Source: Chloroflexota bacterium
GTDB lineage: Bacteria > Chloroflexota > Limnocylindria > Limnocylindrales > CSP1-4
Assembly (NCBI GenBank): GCA_016191395.1
Contig: JACPOS010000006.1
Coordinates: 1-64,000, forward strand
Direction: 5' to 3'
Length of the DNA: 64,000 bases
The notes below the pieces were generated by a model that worked only from the letters and a program-made list of their open reading frames with translations, ran no database searches and had not been told where the DNA came from. Shown here in pieces: positions 31,413-40,684 of this stretch; position 1 is the first letter of the stretch, and each line of letters opens with the position of its first letter. The translations under genes were made by a program, and so were the position numbers.

Positions 31413-31964
31413 TCAGCCGAAGACGTCGCCCGTCATGTCCTTCGAGCGGGGGTCGACCGCGGTCTTGAGGTCCAGGCCGGTCGCGAGACGAATCTCGCGT
31501 TCGTCGGCCGGCTCCAGGCGATCGATCTTCCGGCGGTTGAGGAGCACCGCCTCCGCCTCGTCGCGCGTGACCGTCCCACCCATGGAGTACTCGACGACCG
31601 CGGACGTGAGCGGGACGATGGCGCGTCGGTCTGCCGCCCGGTAGGGATCCACCGTCGGCGGCGCGTGGAGATACCCGACAACCGAATACGGGCCGATGCG
31701 TGCACGCACCGGGAACTGGCGGGTCCAGAGCCGGCGCTCGGGCCGCCCGCGCGGTCCGGTGGCAGCGACGACGCACAAATCGTCGAGCAGGATCGGCGCG
31801 GATTCGGCCTCGATCACGCGTCCGTCGTCGAGCGCGCGGAACGCGGCGCCGTCCAGCTTGAACTCCTGCGTTGCGCCCAGGAAGTCGGACAGCCGGTCCG
31901 TGTCGAGCGCGACGCCGCCCGTGACCGTGCAGTCATCCGCGTACGCCGAAAAGGGGATCCTCAT
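31413..31964 (-). CDS. hypothetical protein
   Basis: ORF with MRIPFSAYADDCTVTGGVALDTDRLSDFLGATQEFKLDG; start uncertain (ORF open to 32042). Confidence 0.6.
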   Translation of the reverse strand: MRIPFSAYADDCTVTGGVALDTDRLSDFLGATQEFKLDGAAFRALDDGRVIEAESAPILLDDLCVVAATGPRGRPERRLWTRQFPVRARIGPYSVVGYLHAPPTVDPYRAADRRAIVPLTSAVVEYSMGGTVTRDEAEAVLLNRRKIDRLEPADEREIRLATGLDLKTAVDPRSKDMTGDVFG

Positions 31965-32095
31965 CCGGCCCAGAACATACCCCCGGTACCTTGCACGAAT
32001 CCTGTCAAAGATACGCTCCGATTCGATGCGATTCCTGAACATTGGGCCCGTGCCCGGTCCGGTCGATCATGGTCCGCGGAATCGACACTTCGTTT

Positions 32096-32223
32096 GTGAT
32101 GCAAGTGGGGTAATCACGAGCGCGGTCTGGGGGAGCGGGTGCTGGGAGCCGATCTGGAAGCCTGGGATTCGTGAGCGCCGGTGCCGCGGTCAGCCCTGGA
32201 CTTGATGATCCCACTTGCATCAC
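32096..32223. repeat. 128-bp interval bounded by perfect 14-bp inverted repeats (MITE-like)
   Basis: GTGATGCAAGTGGG (32096-32109) and CCCACTTGCATCAC (32210-32223). Confidence 0.7.
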
Positions 32224-32251
32224 GGACGAGATGCATCGACCGTCGCCGAGA

Positions 32252-34003
32252 TCAGGCGGGCTCGCGACCGACATGTGCTCGGCGTGCCCCCGCGGTGACC
32301 AGGTGCTCGGCGCCGGCCTGCAGGCCCTCGTACAGGCGGGTGACGGTCTGAAGCGTGTCGGCTTCGCGGGGGTCCTTGTCCAGGCGCAGGCGGGCGATGC
32401 GTGGGAACCGCAGCGCGAAGCCGGACTTGTGCCGATTGGAGCGGAGGATGACGTCGAACGCCACCTCCACGACGACCGTCGGCTCCACCACCCGATAGCG
32501 GCCGTAATGGCTGATCGTGTGCTCGTCGAACCAGCGGGTCATGGTCGCGATCTCGGCGTCGGTGAGGCCGCTGTATGCCTTGCCGATCGTGACCAGCTGG
32601 TCGCGGCTCTCGTCGCGGACGGCGAACGTGTAGTCGGACAGGATGCCATGGCGCTTGCCGTGCCCCACCTCCACCCCGACGACCACGCAGTCGATGGTTG
32701 CCAACGCCTTCTTCATCTTCAGCCAGCCGTAGCCACGCCGGCCGGGCGAGTAGGTCGAGGTCGGGTCCTTGACCATGAGGCCCTCGTTGCGCCGGCCCCG
32801 CGCCTCGGTGAAGGCCGTTTCGAGCTCGTCGGTCGAGGTCGCCTCGGACAGGTGCGAGAGGGCAAAGCCGCCGCCCTCGCTAGCGAGCGGCAGGTCCAGG
32901 TGCTCCAGCAGCCGGCGCCGCTCCGTGAGCGGCAGCTCGAGGGTGGGGGCCACGACGCCGTCGCGAGCGGAGCCGCCGCCGGCGCCCGGTCTGCCCGGCT
33001 CGTCCAGCCCCAGGACATCCCACGCGACGAAGATCACCGGGACGTCGGCGAGGATCGCTGCGGAAGGGTCCTTCCGCCCGATCCGCGATTGCAGCGCGAT
33101 GAACGGCAGCACGGTGCCGTCGCGCCAGGCGAGGATCTCGCCGTCGAGGATCCCCGCCCACGGCAGGTCGCGCGCGGCCGCGACGATCTCCGGGAAGCCG
33201 CTGGAGATGTCGTGCAGGTCGCGTGAGTAGAGCCGGACCGTGGTGCCCTCGCGGTGGAGCTGGCAGCGGATCCCGTCGTACTTGTCCTCCACCCACACCG
33301 TTGGGCCAAGGCGGGTCATGATCTCGGTCGCGTCCTCGGCGGGCGACGCGAGCATGAACTTGAGCGGGTGGAACAGCGCGAGCGCGGCGCCGTCGAGGTT
33401 GCCCGCGCGGGCGAGGGTCGCGGTCCGGCCGATGTCGCCGGTGAGCATGCCGGCGCGCTTGACTGCATCGAGCGGGCGGTCGAACGCCTTCGCGAGCGCG
33501 GCCTCCACCAGGCCCTCGCGGAGCCCGATCCGGAGCTCGCCGGACAGCACACGCACGATGCCGCGCGCGGTCCGCGGATCCGCCCGGGCGAGGAGTGCAG
33601 CGAGGAGGTGCGACTTGCGCGCCGGCCCCGACGCGGCCTCGATCGCGGTGAACGCGGCCGCGACCTCGACGAGCGACGGCGAGCGCTCCGGGTCGGGTTC
33701 GTGGCCTGCCCGCTCGAGCACGTCGCCGACCGCGGCACTGAGGTCGGAGAACCGGTCGTACGCCGCCGCGAGATCCGCTCGATCGGTGCCGCTGACCTGG
33801 CCCAGTGCGTTGGCGATCGTCGCCCAGCCGATGCCGGTTGCCCGCTGGTCCGCCTCGGGAAAGGGCCGTCCGGTCAGGAAGACGACGGCGATCGGGAGCT
33901 CATCCGCATCGAGGGTCCGGAGGTAGTCGGCGAGAAGCCCGGTCTTCTCGGACGTGCGGGTCGTTGCGGCCACGCGCTCGGCGAGCTCGCTCCAGCGCCG
34001 CAT
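32252..34003 (-). CDS. ATP-dependent DNA ligase
   Basis: 583 aa; VEDKYDGIRCQLHREG adenylation motif, DGEILAWRDG, EGLMVKDPTS, YGWLKMKK. Confidence 0.95.
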   Translation of the reverse strand: MRRWSELAERVAATTRTSEKTGLLADYLRTLDADELPIAVVFLTGRPFPEADQRATGIGWATIANALGQVSGTDRADLAAAYDRFSDLSAAVGDVLERAGHEPDPERSPSLVEVAAAFTAIEAASGPARKSHLLAALLARADPRTARGIVRVLSGELRIGLREGLVEAALAKAFDRPLDAVKRAGMLTGDIGRTATLARAGNLDGAALALFHPLKFMLASPAEDATEIMTRLGPTVWVEDKYDGIRCQLHREGTTVRLYSRDLHDISSGFPEIVAAARDLPWAGILDGEILAWRDGTVLPFIALQSRIGRKDPSAAILADVPVIFVAWDVLGLDEPGRPGAGGGSARDGVVAPTLELPLTERRRLLEHLDLPLASEGGGFALSHLSEATSTDELETAFTEARGRRNEGLMVKDPTSTYSPGRRGYGWLKMKKALATIDCVVVGVEVGHGKRHGILSDYTFAVRDESRDQLVTIGKAYSGLTDAEIATMTRWFDEHTISHYGRYRVVEPTVVVEVAFDVILRSNRHKSGFALRFPRIARLRLDKDPREADTLQTVTRLYEGLQAGAEHLVTAGARRAHVGREPA

Positions 34004-34010
34004 GCGATCG

Positions 34011-34640
34011 ATGGTATACCGTGCCCTCGTGGGTGGCGCCGGGTGGTTTCCCGATTGGATCGAGGGGGACCGGGTCGTGCTCCGCAGGCACGTCCCCGAG
34101 AACGTCGCGGCGTTCCAGCGCTGGTACGCCGACCCCGAGGTCGCCCGCCTCGCGCGCTACCAGGACGCGCCCATGCGCTCGGACGAGATCGATCGCTTCT
34201 TCCAGCTTCGTGCGCTCGGCACCGACTCGATGACGATGGCGATCCACGACCGGGACACGAACCGGCTCATCGGCAGCTGCGCCTTCAGCCAGGTCGACGG
34301 CGACAACGGCTCTGCGATGTACCACATCACCATCGGCGAGAAGGACGTGTGGGGTCGCGGCTACGGCACCGAGGCGACGCAGCTGATGCTCGACCACGCC
34401 TTCGGGACGCTCGGGCTGCACCGCATCGCCCTCACGGTCTTCGAGTTCAACGAGCGCGCGATCCGCGCGTACCGTCGGTGCGGGTTCGTGGTGGAGGGCC
34501 GGGCGCGTGAATCCATCTGGCGCGACGGGCGCTGGTGGGACGAGCTGGCGATGAGCGTCCTGTCGTCCGAATGGCACGAGCGTCGGGGCGCGGCCGCGGC
34601 CGAACCTGCCCGGGTGACCCCTCGAACGCCGGCGGCCTGA
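34011..34640 (+). CDS. GNAT family N-acetyltransferase
   Basis: DRVVLRRHVPENVAAFQRW ... IGEKDVWGRGYGTEATQLMLDHAF ... NERAIRAYRRCGFVVEGR. Confidence 0.92.
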   Translation: MVYRALVGGAGWFPDWIEGDRVVLRRHVPENVAAFQRWYADPEVARLARYQDAPMRSDEIDRFFQLRALGTDSMTMAIHDRDTNRLIGSCAFSQVDGDNGSAMYHITIGEKDVWGRGYGTEATQLMLDHAFGTLGLHRIALTVFEFNERAIRAYRRCGFVVEGRARESIWRDGRWWDELAMSVLSSEWHERRGAAAAEPARVTPRTPAA

Positions 34641-34918
34641 TGCCGAGCACCGGCGCCGGTGCCGATGCGGCTCGCGCGGCATTTCGCGAGCTGCTGGACG
34701 CAAAGGGTCACGCCGTGGTCAACGCGCGGGCCGCGGCGGCCGGCCTTGAAGCGGCCTTCTCCAGGGGATCGCTGACGCGCACCCCCGCGATCGCGGCGAT
34801 GCTCGCGGACCTGATGGTCGCCCTCGAGCAGGACGCCGGGCAGAAGCTGGGCGGCAAGTCCGCCGAGGCCGCACGCTTCATCCTCCGCGCCATCTCCCGC
34901 GAGCTCGACGACGCCTGA
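34640..34918 (+). CDS. hypothetical protein (92 aa), start overlaps upstream stop
   Basis: MPSTGAGADAARAAFRELLDAKGHAVVNARAAAAGLEAAF...; TGATG overlap. Confidence 0.55.
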   Translation: MPSTGAGADAARAAFRELLDAKGHAVVNARAAAAGLEAAFSRGSLTRTPAIAAMLADLMVALEQDAGQKLGGKSAEAARFILRAISRELDDA

Positions 34919-34928
34919 GGGCCGCAGA

Positions 34929-34980
34929 CCCTCCAGGGCTGTGATTCCGAGGCGGTGTGCCATTCACAGCCCCAGGAGGG
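34929..34980. repeat. palindromic repeat copy 1
   Basis: CCCTCCAGGGCTGTGA...TCACAGCCCCAGGAGGG, 9-bp plus 6-bp paired arms. Confidence 0.7.
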
Positions 34981-35044
34981 CCGCAAACGACGTGACACTA
35001 CCCACGTACCTCCCCATCGCTGACGGAGCATCGTCGTTGACGAC

Positions 35045-35089
35045 CCCTCCAGGGCTGTGCGCGTCCGAACGGCTGCAAATCACAGCCCT
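35045..35089. repeat. palindromic repeat copy 2, related to copy 1
   Basis: CCCTCCAGGGCTGTG...TCCGAACGGCTGCAAATCACAGCCC; loop alignable to copy 1. Confidence 0.65.
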
Positions 35090-35321
35090 CGCAAGGCGGT
35101 CGACACGGGCAGTTCAGGCCGCACGAGTCCAGCTCGGCAAGGAGCTGTACAACCACACCTGGTGGCTGATCGAGCTCATGGATCGAACGCAGGAGCAGGT
35201 CGACGATACGATCGCCTCCACCCATGCCTCGGCGTACCACTGGTCCACGGGCGCCGGCACGCTCGCGAATGCTGTCCGGAGCCAGTTCCGGATCGCGCGC
35301 GTCTGTGCGATCACGGTGTGA
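35090..35321 (+). pseudogene. decayed fragment of a conserved hypothetical protein family (NHTW-HASAYHW motif)
   Basis: ARVQLGKELYNHTWWLIELMDRTQEQVDDTIASTHASAYHWSTGAGTLANAVRSQFRIARVCAITV*: conserved-looking N-terminal half then stop. Confidence 0.5.
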
Positions 35322-35755
35322 GCGCGTTCATCGGGTATCCGCAACGGAAGGTGCTCGCAGTGTTCGACACGCCCGCAGGCGCCGATGCGGGCGGCCGGGC
35401 GGCGGCTCGCGCAGGAGCGGCGGCGGACGCGGTCGAGCGGTTCGAAGGCGCCCGGGACGCGGATCGGTTCGATGCGTCCGGCGAGCGCCACGGCGTCGTC
35501 GCCCGCGGACTGCGGGCCGTCCAGTTCAGCCTGATGGACCAGCTGCCCGCGATGGCCTGGTACGAGGCGGCGCTCCACGAGGGCAAGGCGGTCGTCGCCA
35601 TCCGGACGCGGAACCGCACGGAGACCCTCCGCATCGTCGAGGCGCTTCGAGGCGCGGGCGGGCACTTCATCAACCGGTTCGGGCGGCTCGCGACCGAGGA
35701 GTTCGTGCGCTGGCAGGGGCCGGAGCCGCCCGTGCCGAGCCTGATGAAGCACTGA
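35318..35755 (+). CDS. hypothetical protein (GTG start)
   Basis: VSAFIGYPQRKVLAVFDTPAGADAGGRAAARAG...EALRGAGGHFINRFGRLATEEFVRWQGPEPPVPSLMKH. Confidence 0.65.
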   Translation: MSAFIGYPQRKVLAVFDTPAGADAGGRAAARAGAAADAVERFEGARDADRFDASGERHGVVARGLRAVQFSLMDQLPAMAWYEAALHEGKAVVAIRTRNRTETLRIVEALRGAGGHFINRFGRLATEEFVRWQGPEPPVPSLMKH

Positions 35756-35783
35756 TCCCCCGCCCGGGCGCAATACTCCGCGC

Positions 35784-36950
35784 GTGAGCACTGCCGAACG
35801 GGTCGTCTTCGAGCACGTCACCAAGCGCTACGCGGGGACGGGCGCGGGCAATTCAGGCGCCGTCGAGGACCTCTCCCTGGAGATCCCTGCTGGGAAGGTA
35901 TGCGTCCTGGTCGGGCCTTCGGGATGCGGCAAGACGACGAGCCTCAAGATGGTCAATCGCCTGATCGAGCCGACGTCCGGTCGGATCCTGATCGGCGACA
36001 CGGACGTGGCGAAGCAGGACGTGATCGAGCTCCGTCGGGGCATCGGCTACGTGATCCAGCAGGTTGGGCTGTTCCCGCACCAGACCGTGGGCGAGAACGT
36101 CGCGACCGTGCCGCGCCTGCTGGGCTGGGACGAATCTCGCCGCCGCGCCCGCGCGCAGGAGCTGCTGGAGCTGGTGGGACTGGATCCGGCCACGTATGCG
36201 GATCGTTATCCAGCCGCCCTGTCCGGGGGCGAACGCCAGCGCGTGGGCGTGGCCCGGGCACTTGCCGCCGACCCGCCGGTGCTGCTGATGGACGAGCCGT
36301 TCGGCGCCGTGGACCCGATCGTCCGGGAGCGGCTGCAGAACGAGCTGCTCGACCTGCAGGAGCGGCTCGCGAAGACGATCCTGTTCGTGACCCACGACAT
36401 CGACGAGGCGATCAAGATGGGCGACCTCGTCGCGGTCCTGCAGGTCGGCGGGCACCTGGCCCAGTTCGGGACCCCGGACGAGATCCTCGCCAACCCGGCG
36501 TCGGACTTCGTCGCCCGGTTCGTCGGTGCGGACCGGGGACTGAAGCGCCTCGCACTCGCCCGCGTGGATGCCCTGCAGCTCATGCCCCCCGTGACCGCCA
36601 CGACCGGCGACGACGCCGCAGAGGCACATCGGCGCGCGCTGGCCGATCCGTTCCCCTATCTCCTCCTCCTCGACCCCATGCGACGTCCGATCGGCTGGAT
36701 CGCACCCCGCGACCTCCCTGCCGGCGGAGTGCTTGACGAATCGCTTGCCACCGCGATGTCGCCGTTCCTTCGCCGCCGGACCACCCTCAAGGACGCCCTG
36801 GCGATGCTCGTGGAGGCCGAGGTCCAGGCCGGCATCGTCGTCGACGGACGCGGTGCCGCGATTGGGCTCGTAACCGCCGAGATGATCTTCGAGTGGGCCC
36901 GCGAGAGCCGCCCGCCGGATCCGGCGGGGGCGGCACAGGGAGCCCGATGA
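35784..36950 (+). CDS. osmoprotectant (betaine/choline) ABC transporter ATP-binding protein with CBS-type C-terminus
   Basis: GPSGCGKTTSLKMVNRLIEPTSG, LSGGERQRVGVARALA, LLMDEPFGAVDP, FVTHDIDEAIKMGD. Confidence 0.95.
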   Translation: MSTAERVVFEHVTKRYAGTGAGNSGAVEDLSLEIPAGKVCVLVGPSGCGKTTSLKMVNRLIEPTSGRILIGDTDVAKQDVIELRRGIGYVIQQVGLFPHQTVGENVATVPRLLGWDESRRRARAQELLELVGLDPATYADRYPAALSGGERQRVGVARALAADPPVLLMDEPFGAVDPIVRERLQNELLDLQERLAKTILFVTHDIDEAIKMGDLVAVLQVGGHLAQFGTPDEILANPASDFVARFVGADRGLKRLALARVDALQLMPPVTATTGDDAAEAHRRALADPFPYLLLLDPMRRPIGWIAPRDLPAGGVLDESLATAMSPFLRRRTTLKDALAMLVEAEVQAGIVVDGRGAAIGLVTAEMIFEWARESRPPDPAGAAQGAR

Positions 36951-37639
36951 TCGAGTGGGCCTGGATCGCCGACCACGTGGGGGCGATCGCCGGTCGGCTC
37001 GCCCAGCACATCGAGCTCACCGCGATCGCGCTGGCGGTCGGATTCGCGATCTCCCTCGTCCTGGCAATCGCGTCCGTCCGGGTCCGGCGAGTGCGGCCGT
37101 TCGTCATCGGTGTCGCCGGGGTCGTGTTCACGATCCCGAGCCTTGCCCTGTTCTCGGCCCTCGTGCCGATCATCGGCCTGAGCCTGCTGACCGTCGAAGT
37201 CCCGCTCGTGCTCTACACCCTGGTCATCTACGTGCGGAACATCGTCGCCGGCCTCGAGTCGGTGCCTCCGGACGTCATCGAGGCGGCGGACGCGATGGGC
37301 TACACGCGGAACGGCCGACTGGCGCGGGTGGAGCTGCCATTGGCGGTGCCGCTCATGATCGCGGGCCTCCGCCTCGCCAGTGTCTCGACGATCGGGCTCG
37401 TCACCATCAGCGGGATCCTCGGGGATTCGTTCGGCGGCCTCGGGTTCTTCATCTTCGAACGCCCGACGTTCGCGACGGAGATCCTCGTTGGCGCGGCCGG
37501 CTCCATCGGTCTGGCGATCGCGGTCGACATCCTCCTGGGTCGGCTGCAGCAAAGGCTGACGCCATGGAGCCGCCTGGACGTCGCGCTCGATGTCGCGACC
37601 AGCGGCCGATCCGCGGCCCAGCGCGTTCCGGAGATCTGA
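36947..37639 (+). CDS. osmoprotectant ABC transporter permease
   Basis: GVVFTIPSLALFSALVPIIGLS, VIEAADAMGYTRNGRLARVELPLAVPLMIAGLR; ATGA overlap. Confidence 0.94.
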   Translation: MIEWAWIADHVGAIAGRLAQHIELTAIALAVGFAISLVLAIASVRVRRVRPFVIGVAGVVFTIPSLALFSALVPIIGLSLLTVEVPLVLYTLVIYVRNIVAGLESVPPDVIEAADAMGYTRNGRLARVELPLAVPLMIAGLRLASVSTIGLVTISGILGDSFGGLGFFIFERPTFATEILVGAAGSIGLAIAVDILLGRLQQRLTPWSRLDVALDVATSGRSAAQRVPEI

Positions 37640-38328
37640 TGGACCTCGTCTCCGCGGTCGTGACGTGGTTCGCCGATCCCGCCCACTGGACCGGCCAGAA
37701 CGGCGTGCCCTACCGGCTCTTCCAGCACGTCGGCATCTCCCTCGTCTCGGTCCTCATCGCCGCAACGATCGCGCTGCCGCTGGGCCTGTACATCGGGCAC
37801 ACGCGGCGCGGCCAGGCGTTGGCCGTCAACCTGGCGAACGTCGGTCGGGCGATCCCGTCGCTGGCCGCCATTGCGATCGTGGTGCCCTTCACCCAGATGC
37901 TCGACCCGACCCTTGGGTTCAACCTGTACCCGACGGTCATCGCGATGATCGTCCTGGCGGTCCCGCCCATCCTCGTCAACGCGTACGCCGGCGTCGCGGG
38001 CGTGGACGCGGACCTCGTGGAGTCGGCCCGCGGGATGGGCCTGACCGAGCGGCAGGTGCTGGCACGGGTCGAGATCCCGGTGGCGATCCCGGTCATCGTC
38101 GGGGGCATCCGGTCCGCCTCCGTCCAGGTCATCGCGACGGCCACGCTCGGGGCGATATACGGGCTTGGCGCCCTGGGCGGCTTCATCGTCGAGGGCGTGG
38201 CCCAGAACGACAACGGCCGGCTCTTCGCCGGCGTGGTCCTGGTCGCGCTGCTGGCCCTGCTCGCCGAGGGCGCCCTCGCACTCGTGGAACGTCGCCTTGC
38301 CGCCCCCGTCGTGGCGCGCGGCAGCTGA
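37639..38328 (+). CDS. osmoprotectant ABC transporter permease
   Basis: ANVGRAIPSLAAIAIVVPF, LVESARGMGLTERQVLARVEIPVAIPVIVGGIR; TGATG overlap. Confidence 0.94.
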   Translation: MDLVSAVVTWFADPAHWTGQNGVPYRLFQHVGISLVSVLIAATIALPLGLYIGHTRRGQALAVNLANVGRAIPSLAAIAIVVPFTQMLDPTLGFNLYPTVIAMIVLAVPPILVNAYAGVAGVDADLVESARGMGLTERQVLARVEIPVAIPVIVGGIRSASVQVIATATLGAIYGLGALGGFIVEGVAQNDNGRLFAGVVLVALLALLAEGALALVERRLAAPVVARGS

Positions 38329-38456
38329 TCCATCGGGCTCGGCGCCGAACCTGCGGCGAGTGCGAATAACCTGTCTATGCCCTGAATCCGGTTGCGCGAT
38401 ATAGTCGGCGACTTGACGCCGGTCGGATGGCCGGCGCGGATGGAGGAATGGACCCA

Positions 38457-39371
38457 ATGCGGATAACCCGCTGGGTTGCCTTCGGGGCGTCGATGCTGGT
38501 GCTGCTGAGCGCCTGCTCGACGGGTGGGGGCAACAAGCCGACGGTGAAGGTCGGCTCGGACGGCTTCTACGAAGCCAAGCTCGTGGCCGAGATCTACGCA
38601 CAGGCGCTCGAGGCCAACGGCTATACGGTCGATCGCACCGCGATCGGCATCGGCAAGCGGACGGTTTCGGCGCCGGCCCTCGAGAGTGGGCAGTTCGACC
38701 TGAAGCCCGAATACATCGGGAGCGGTCTCGCCTATTACCAGGCCGGCAAGCAGACGGGCGACCCGGCGGCGAATGCTGCCGCGCTCCAGGCAGTCCTCAC
38801 CGGCAAGGGCGGCGGGATCACCGTCCTGAGCTACTCGCCCGCGGCAGACCAGAACGCCTTCGTCGTTCGGAAGGAGACCGCCGACCAGTTCCGCCTCGCC
38901 AAGATGAGCGACCTGACGGCCGTGATCGGCCAGCTCAAGCTCGGCGTCGCGACGGACTGTCCCACCAATCCCGTCTGCGGCAAGGCCCTGAAGGACTCGT
39001 ACGGCATCGACGTCGCCACCGCGACGCTCCTGTCCCCGTGCGATACCCCGATGGTCCAGGCCCTGGTCGGCAAGACGATCGACGTCGGGGAGCTCTGCTC
39101 CACGCAACCCGAGATCGCGGTCAACGGCTGGGTCGTCCTCCAGGACGACAAGCAGACCCAGCCGGCCGACAACCTCGCGCCGCTCGTCCGCAACGATCTC
39201 CTCACGAAGCTCGGCAGCAACGCCGACGCGTTCAAGAAGATCCTCAACGACATCTCCGCCGCGCTCGACACCGCGACGCTCACCGATCTCGGCAAGCAGG
39301 TGTCCGTCGACAAGAAGGACATCGCCGTGGTCGCGAAGGCGTGGCTGCAGCTGAAGGGCTTCGTCAAGTAG
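38457..39371 (+). CDS. osmoprotectant ABC transporter substrate-binding lipoprotein
   Basis: LVLLSACSTGGG lipobox; KVGSDGFYEAKLVAEIYAQALEANGYTVDR ... LKPEYIGSGLAYY. Confidence 0.93.
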   Translation: MRITRWVAFGASMLVLLSACSTGGGNKPTVKVGSDGFYEAKLVAEIYAQALEANGYTVDRTAIGIGKRTVSAPALESGQFDLKPEYIGSGLAYYQAGKQTGDPAANAAALQAVLTGKGGGITVLSYSPAADQNAFVVRKETADQFRLAKMSDLTAVIGQLKLGVATDCPTNPVCGKALKDSYGIDVATATLLSPCDTPMVQALVGKTIDVGELCSTQPEIAVNGWVVLQDDKQTQPADNLAPLVRNDLLTKLGSNADAFKKILNDISAALDTATLTDLGKQVSVDKKDIAVVAKAWLQLKGFVK

Positions 39372-39471
39372 TCCGTTCCTCCATCTCGAACCTCCCCGAG
39401 CCCCGGCCACCGGCCGGGGCTCGTCGATTCGCGCGACGTCACGGCCCCGTAACGCGCACCTGCCATGGTTC

Positions 39472-40116
39472 GTGCACCATGCGCACAACCCAATGAGGCC
39501 GGAGGCAGCAGCGTTGTACGAACGGCTTTTCGGCAACAAGGAACGTGACGCCGCGGTCGCGGACCGGATCCCGCCCGGCCAGTATCGGACCGAGAAGTTC
39601 CCGGTCCTGCACTACGGCTCCGTCCCCAGGGCGGACCTCGCGACCTGGGACTTCAAGGTGTACGGCCTGGTTGACAGCCCCTTCACGCTGACCTGGGATC
39701 AGTTCAAGGCCCTGCCCCGCAAGACGGTCGCGACGGACATCCACTGCGTGACCCGCTGGACGAAGCTGGACACCACCTGGGAGGGCGTCCCGATCCAGCA
39801 CGTCCTCGAGCTCGCGGGGCTGCGCCCGAACGTCACGCACGTGGTCGCCCATTCCGAGCAGGGCTACACCGCGAACATGCCGCTCGCGGTCCTCGATGAC
39901 GACGACGTGCTGCTCGCCGACACGTTCGACGGCCAGACGCTGGAGCTGGAGCACGGCTATCCGCTCCGCCTCCTCGTCCCCAAGCGCTACTTCTGGAAGA
40001 GCGCCAAGTGGGTCCGCGGCCTGGAGTTCCTGGACCACGACCAACTCGGCTTCTGGGAGCGGTACGGCTACAACAACGACGCCGATCCCTGGAAGGAAGA
40101 GCGCTACTCCGAATAG
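39472..40116 (+). CDS. sulfite oxidase-like molybdopterin-dependent oxidoreductase (cytoplasmic)
   Basis: IPPGQYRTEKFPVLHYG ... TDIHCVTRWTKLDTTWEGVP ... HGYPLRLLVPKRYFWKSAKWVRGLEFL. Confidence 0.92.
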   Translation: MHHAHNPMRPEAAALYERLFGNKERDAAVADRIPPGQYRTEKFPVLHYGSVPRADLATWDFKVYGLVDSPFTLTWDQFKALPRKTVATDIHCVTRWTKLDTTWEGVPIQHVLELAGLRPNVTHVVAHSEQGYTANMPLAVLDDDDVLLADTFDGQTLELEHGYPLRLLVPKRYFWKSAKWVRGLEFLDHDQLGFWERYGYNNDADPWKEERYSE

Positions 40117-40132
40117 CGGTCTGGACGCTGGC

Positions 40133-40155
40133 AGCGGCGCCGGAAAGGCGCCGCT
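40133..40155 (+). terminator. GC-rich hairpin, probable terminator
   Basis: AGCGGCGCC-GGAAA-GGCGCCGCT, perfect 9-bp stem, weak T tract. Confidence 0.6.
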
Positions 40156-40347
40156 CTTGATTCGGCAGCCGAGTCTGAAAGGGCGCTACTCGGAGGTGGA
40201 AGAAGCCGGCTGCACCTTCAGGCAGGGGCATTGACCGCAGCTGTCGGCTCAGCGAGCGACGTTACGGCGCGACATCCCCGATCCGGCCCGTTGGCCGGAC
40301 GCGACACAATGGAAGCGGCGTCCCCACTCCATCGGAGGCCATTCGCC

Positions 40348-40671
40348 ATGCCCGCCACCGTCTTCCAGGATCTCCTCGCCGAGGCGCCCGTCCCGGCGCG
40401 CGGCATCCTCAGCCAGACGCTCTCGAACGAGGACGATGTCGAGCTCGTGCTGTTCGCGTTCGCCGCCGGCGAGCGGCTGTCAGAGCACACCTCGGCGCGG
40501 CCCGCGATCATGCACATCCTGTCCGGTGAGGCATCGATGACGGTCGGCGCGCAGGCAGTGGACGCCGCCGCCGGCACGTGGGCGCGCATGCCGGCCGACA
40601 CGAAGCACAGCCTCGTGGCCCGGACGGCGGTGGTGATGGCCCTCTACCTGCTGCCTCGGCATCAGCGCTGA
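40348..40671 (+). CDS. cupin-domain protein
   Basis: VLFAFAAGERLSEHTSARPAIMHILSGEASMTVGAQAVDAAAGTWARMPADTKHSLVA. Confidence 0.9.
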   Translation: MPATVFQDLLAEAPVPARGILSQTLSNEDDVELVLFAFAAGERLSEHTSARPAIMHILSGEASMTVGAQAVDAAAGTWARMPADTKHSLVARTAVVMALYLLPRHQR

Positions 40672-40684
40672 CGCAAGGGGCGCC

